A DNA stretch of 64,000 nucleotides from Osedax fenrisi (lineage: Eukaryota; Annelida; Polychaeta; Sabellida; Siboglinidae). The notes under the pieces are model-generated. The model was not told where the DNA came from. It was given only the letters and a program-made list of their open reading frames with translations, and did not search any database. This document shows positions 62,328 to 64,000 of the stretch, one piece after another. Position numbers and translations under genes: made by a program. The number at the start of each line of letters is the position of its first letter. Positions within the stretch are counted from its first letter, which is position 1. Location of the stretch: positions 9,034,321 through 9,098,320 of the forward strand of contig OZ025242.1 of the NCBI GenBank assembly GCA_964019155.1, written 5' to 3'.

Positions 62328-64000
62328 ATATATATATATCATATAGAGGTATATATTTATTAATTATAGACAGGATATATATTATATTAGATATGCGTAA
62401 TTTTGAAATTCTAATAATTATAGTATAATTAATGAAACCGGCAAATGTTTCGATTAAATGTTGTGTTATATATGCTTTTATGTTGATTGATATTAGACGT
62501 AAGCAAATATACAGTGGATATTTATAATCGAATGTAAACAGTTTGCAATATTTGCTAACGATAACACGTGTGAATGAATGCATTCAGTTTATAGACAATG
62601 TCTAAGGAGAATCAGTGAAAGCGATGAGCTTTTTTAACGTAGTTCTGCATACAGATCGCCCTAGCGAGACTATAGTCTAAGTCACGTGTTACACATCGAG
62701 TTCCGTCTAGGTACACGTGTACCGGGTACGCGTGTACTTAAGGGGATATCGACCAATTAGTACGTTTGAACAGCCACGATGAATACCTCTACTGGTGTAT
62801 GTATTATCGTGAACAATAATGGTATACGTTATTTCGAAATGGAATCACATGCAATCATGACGGTTAAAATATCTTACATTGAAATGTTCTTGTCCGGTAG
62901 TTATCAAGTACAAATTAAGTACTAATCAATTACCTATCAAGTACAAAGTTATAGCTATCATGTACTTATATATTTATATATATAATTTAATTTTTAATAC
63001 ATTTATTAATATAATTTATTTAATAATATCATTTATTTATTAATATAATTATTTTATATATATATTTCATTTTTAATAGATAACTATTATGTATGCATAT
63101 ATTCATAAATATATAACGCCTATACACAACGCGCGCTTACGCACACACATATGTGTATACGTTGACGTGTACGTGTATTAACATGCGAACGTGTGTAGGT
63201 CTAGGTGTACTACTAGGTGTATCTACTTGTTCGAGATCTCCGTGTATTTAATAGTTTACTATGTATTAATTTAATTGTATATATATATAACAATAATAAT
63301 AATAATAATATCATAATTGATAATTGCCTGCGTGAAGGAAGAATCAGAGCTTATCGAGTCTTTCATCCATTTAGGAGTACATACATATATATATATATAT
63401 GTGTGTGTGTATGTGTGTGTATATATTATATTCAGGGTTATATTATATTACTGCTGTATTATTATACAATAGAGTAACATTAGTTGCAATACTGCAATGC
63501 TACCAATTAGTAGGCCATTGACGTGAGCAGGGACCATTGTTGTACCGTAATCAGTGTATTTGTGTACAATTTGTAAATATATATTCTTAATTTAGATATA
63601 ATATACTTATAATATACTTATAATATACTTAAGGTGAACATAACATGGACTGTGGATAATTCCCTATTTTACATTACTTAGATTATTATATTGTCACCTG
63701 ACTTATTGATATATATATATATATGTATAGACGTAGTATACACATAGCAATATGAGATCTTGAGATATATTTCATAATAATTATTTAATAATTATTATTG
63801 AAATAATTATGAATGACGTATGTGCTGATTAAATAACGAAAAGTAATAAAGTTTAGGTCGACTTCGATACGGGATATTTATTTAAAAATCAGAAAATAAT
63901 GTATTTAAAGTTTTCTATAAAATAACGATGTTTAATTACCATAAACAATAGACGATACTACTTCCTCATCATGTATAACGCAATTGCGTACAATATACTA
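62190..64000. other. AT-rich right end, no gene recognised
   Basis: The frames at 62182-62583 (minus) and 63217-63477 (plus) are dominated by (TA)n, (TAA)n and (GT)n. A moderately GC-richer patch with ACACGTGTACC/GGTACGCGTGTAC inverted repeats at 62680-62745 shows no clear exon. (GT)n lies at 63400-63421. Confidence 0.4.

Noticed and set aside
63480..63560. Minus-strand open stretch reading YTDYGTTMVPAHVNGLLIGS
   Set aside because: Protein-like at a glance, but no convincing splice sites on both sides and no family match.
1..64000. tRNA or rRNA genes
   Set aside because: No cloverleaf with A and B boxes and no rRNA core sequence was recognised by eye; a covariance-model scan would be needed to be sure.

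Overview
The window is a very AT-rich piece (by eye well above 70% A+T) of an animal nuclear genome. It has intron-split genes with GT...AG splice sites, a CR1/L2-type non-LTR retrotransposon, Ty3-like and CR1-like relics, many terminal-inverted-repeat (TIR) elements and long (TA)n tracts. A Wnt gene and a USP-type deubiquitinase place it in the Metazoa. I cannot name the species; a small AT-rich invertebrate such as an arthropod is plausible but is inference. There are no bacterial operons, ribosome-binding sites or CRISPR arrays. Most long open frames are AT-rich or (TA)n artefacts, and the real coding sequence sits in short exons.

Region 1 (1 to about 27,975) is a tandem array of roughly 2.0-3.0 kb monomers that enters from beyond the left edge. 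Ten monomers carry, on the minus strand, a 115-nt exon with the catalytic-histidine box of a ubiquitin-specific protease. Nine also carry an 87-nt coiled-coil-like exon just upstream of it. The order resembles USP25/USP28. The copies hold stops, a lost catalytic His and lost splice sites, so the array reads as amplified gene fragments. A superunit of about 10.5 kb repeats within it. A 5'-truncated CR1/L2-type LINE (about 2,889-6,245, minus) has jumped into one monomer.

Region 2 (about 28-53 kb) is mostly AT-rich non-coding DNA with many non-autonomous DNA transposons. These are a pair of hairpin elements near 30 kb, a TTAA-flanked family (32.1 and 46.6 kb), a GGTAGGCGC-ended element (34.1-34.9 kb), foldbacks, and three TA-flanked families whose end motifs recur internally (44.0-48.6 kb, with threefold nesting; another copy at 61.1-61.9 kb). 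A Ty3-type pol relic (about 50.0-50.7 kb) and a CR1-type relic (about 51.7-52.8 kb) lie at the right. Four short orphan exon candidates (35.5 kb minus; 36.7, 40.8 and 41.1 kb plus) are unassigned.

Region 3 (53.0-60.6 kb, minus strand) holds the C-terminal half or more of a Wnt gene, best matched to Wnt10, in seven to eight short exons. The acylation-site motif, the cysteine-rich C-terminus and the stop codon are all visible. The N-terminal exons are not found and probably lie beyond the right edge. The last 3 kb hold one TIR element, microsatellites and no recognised gene.
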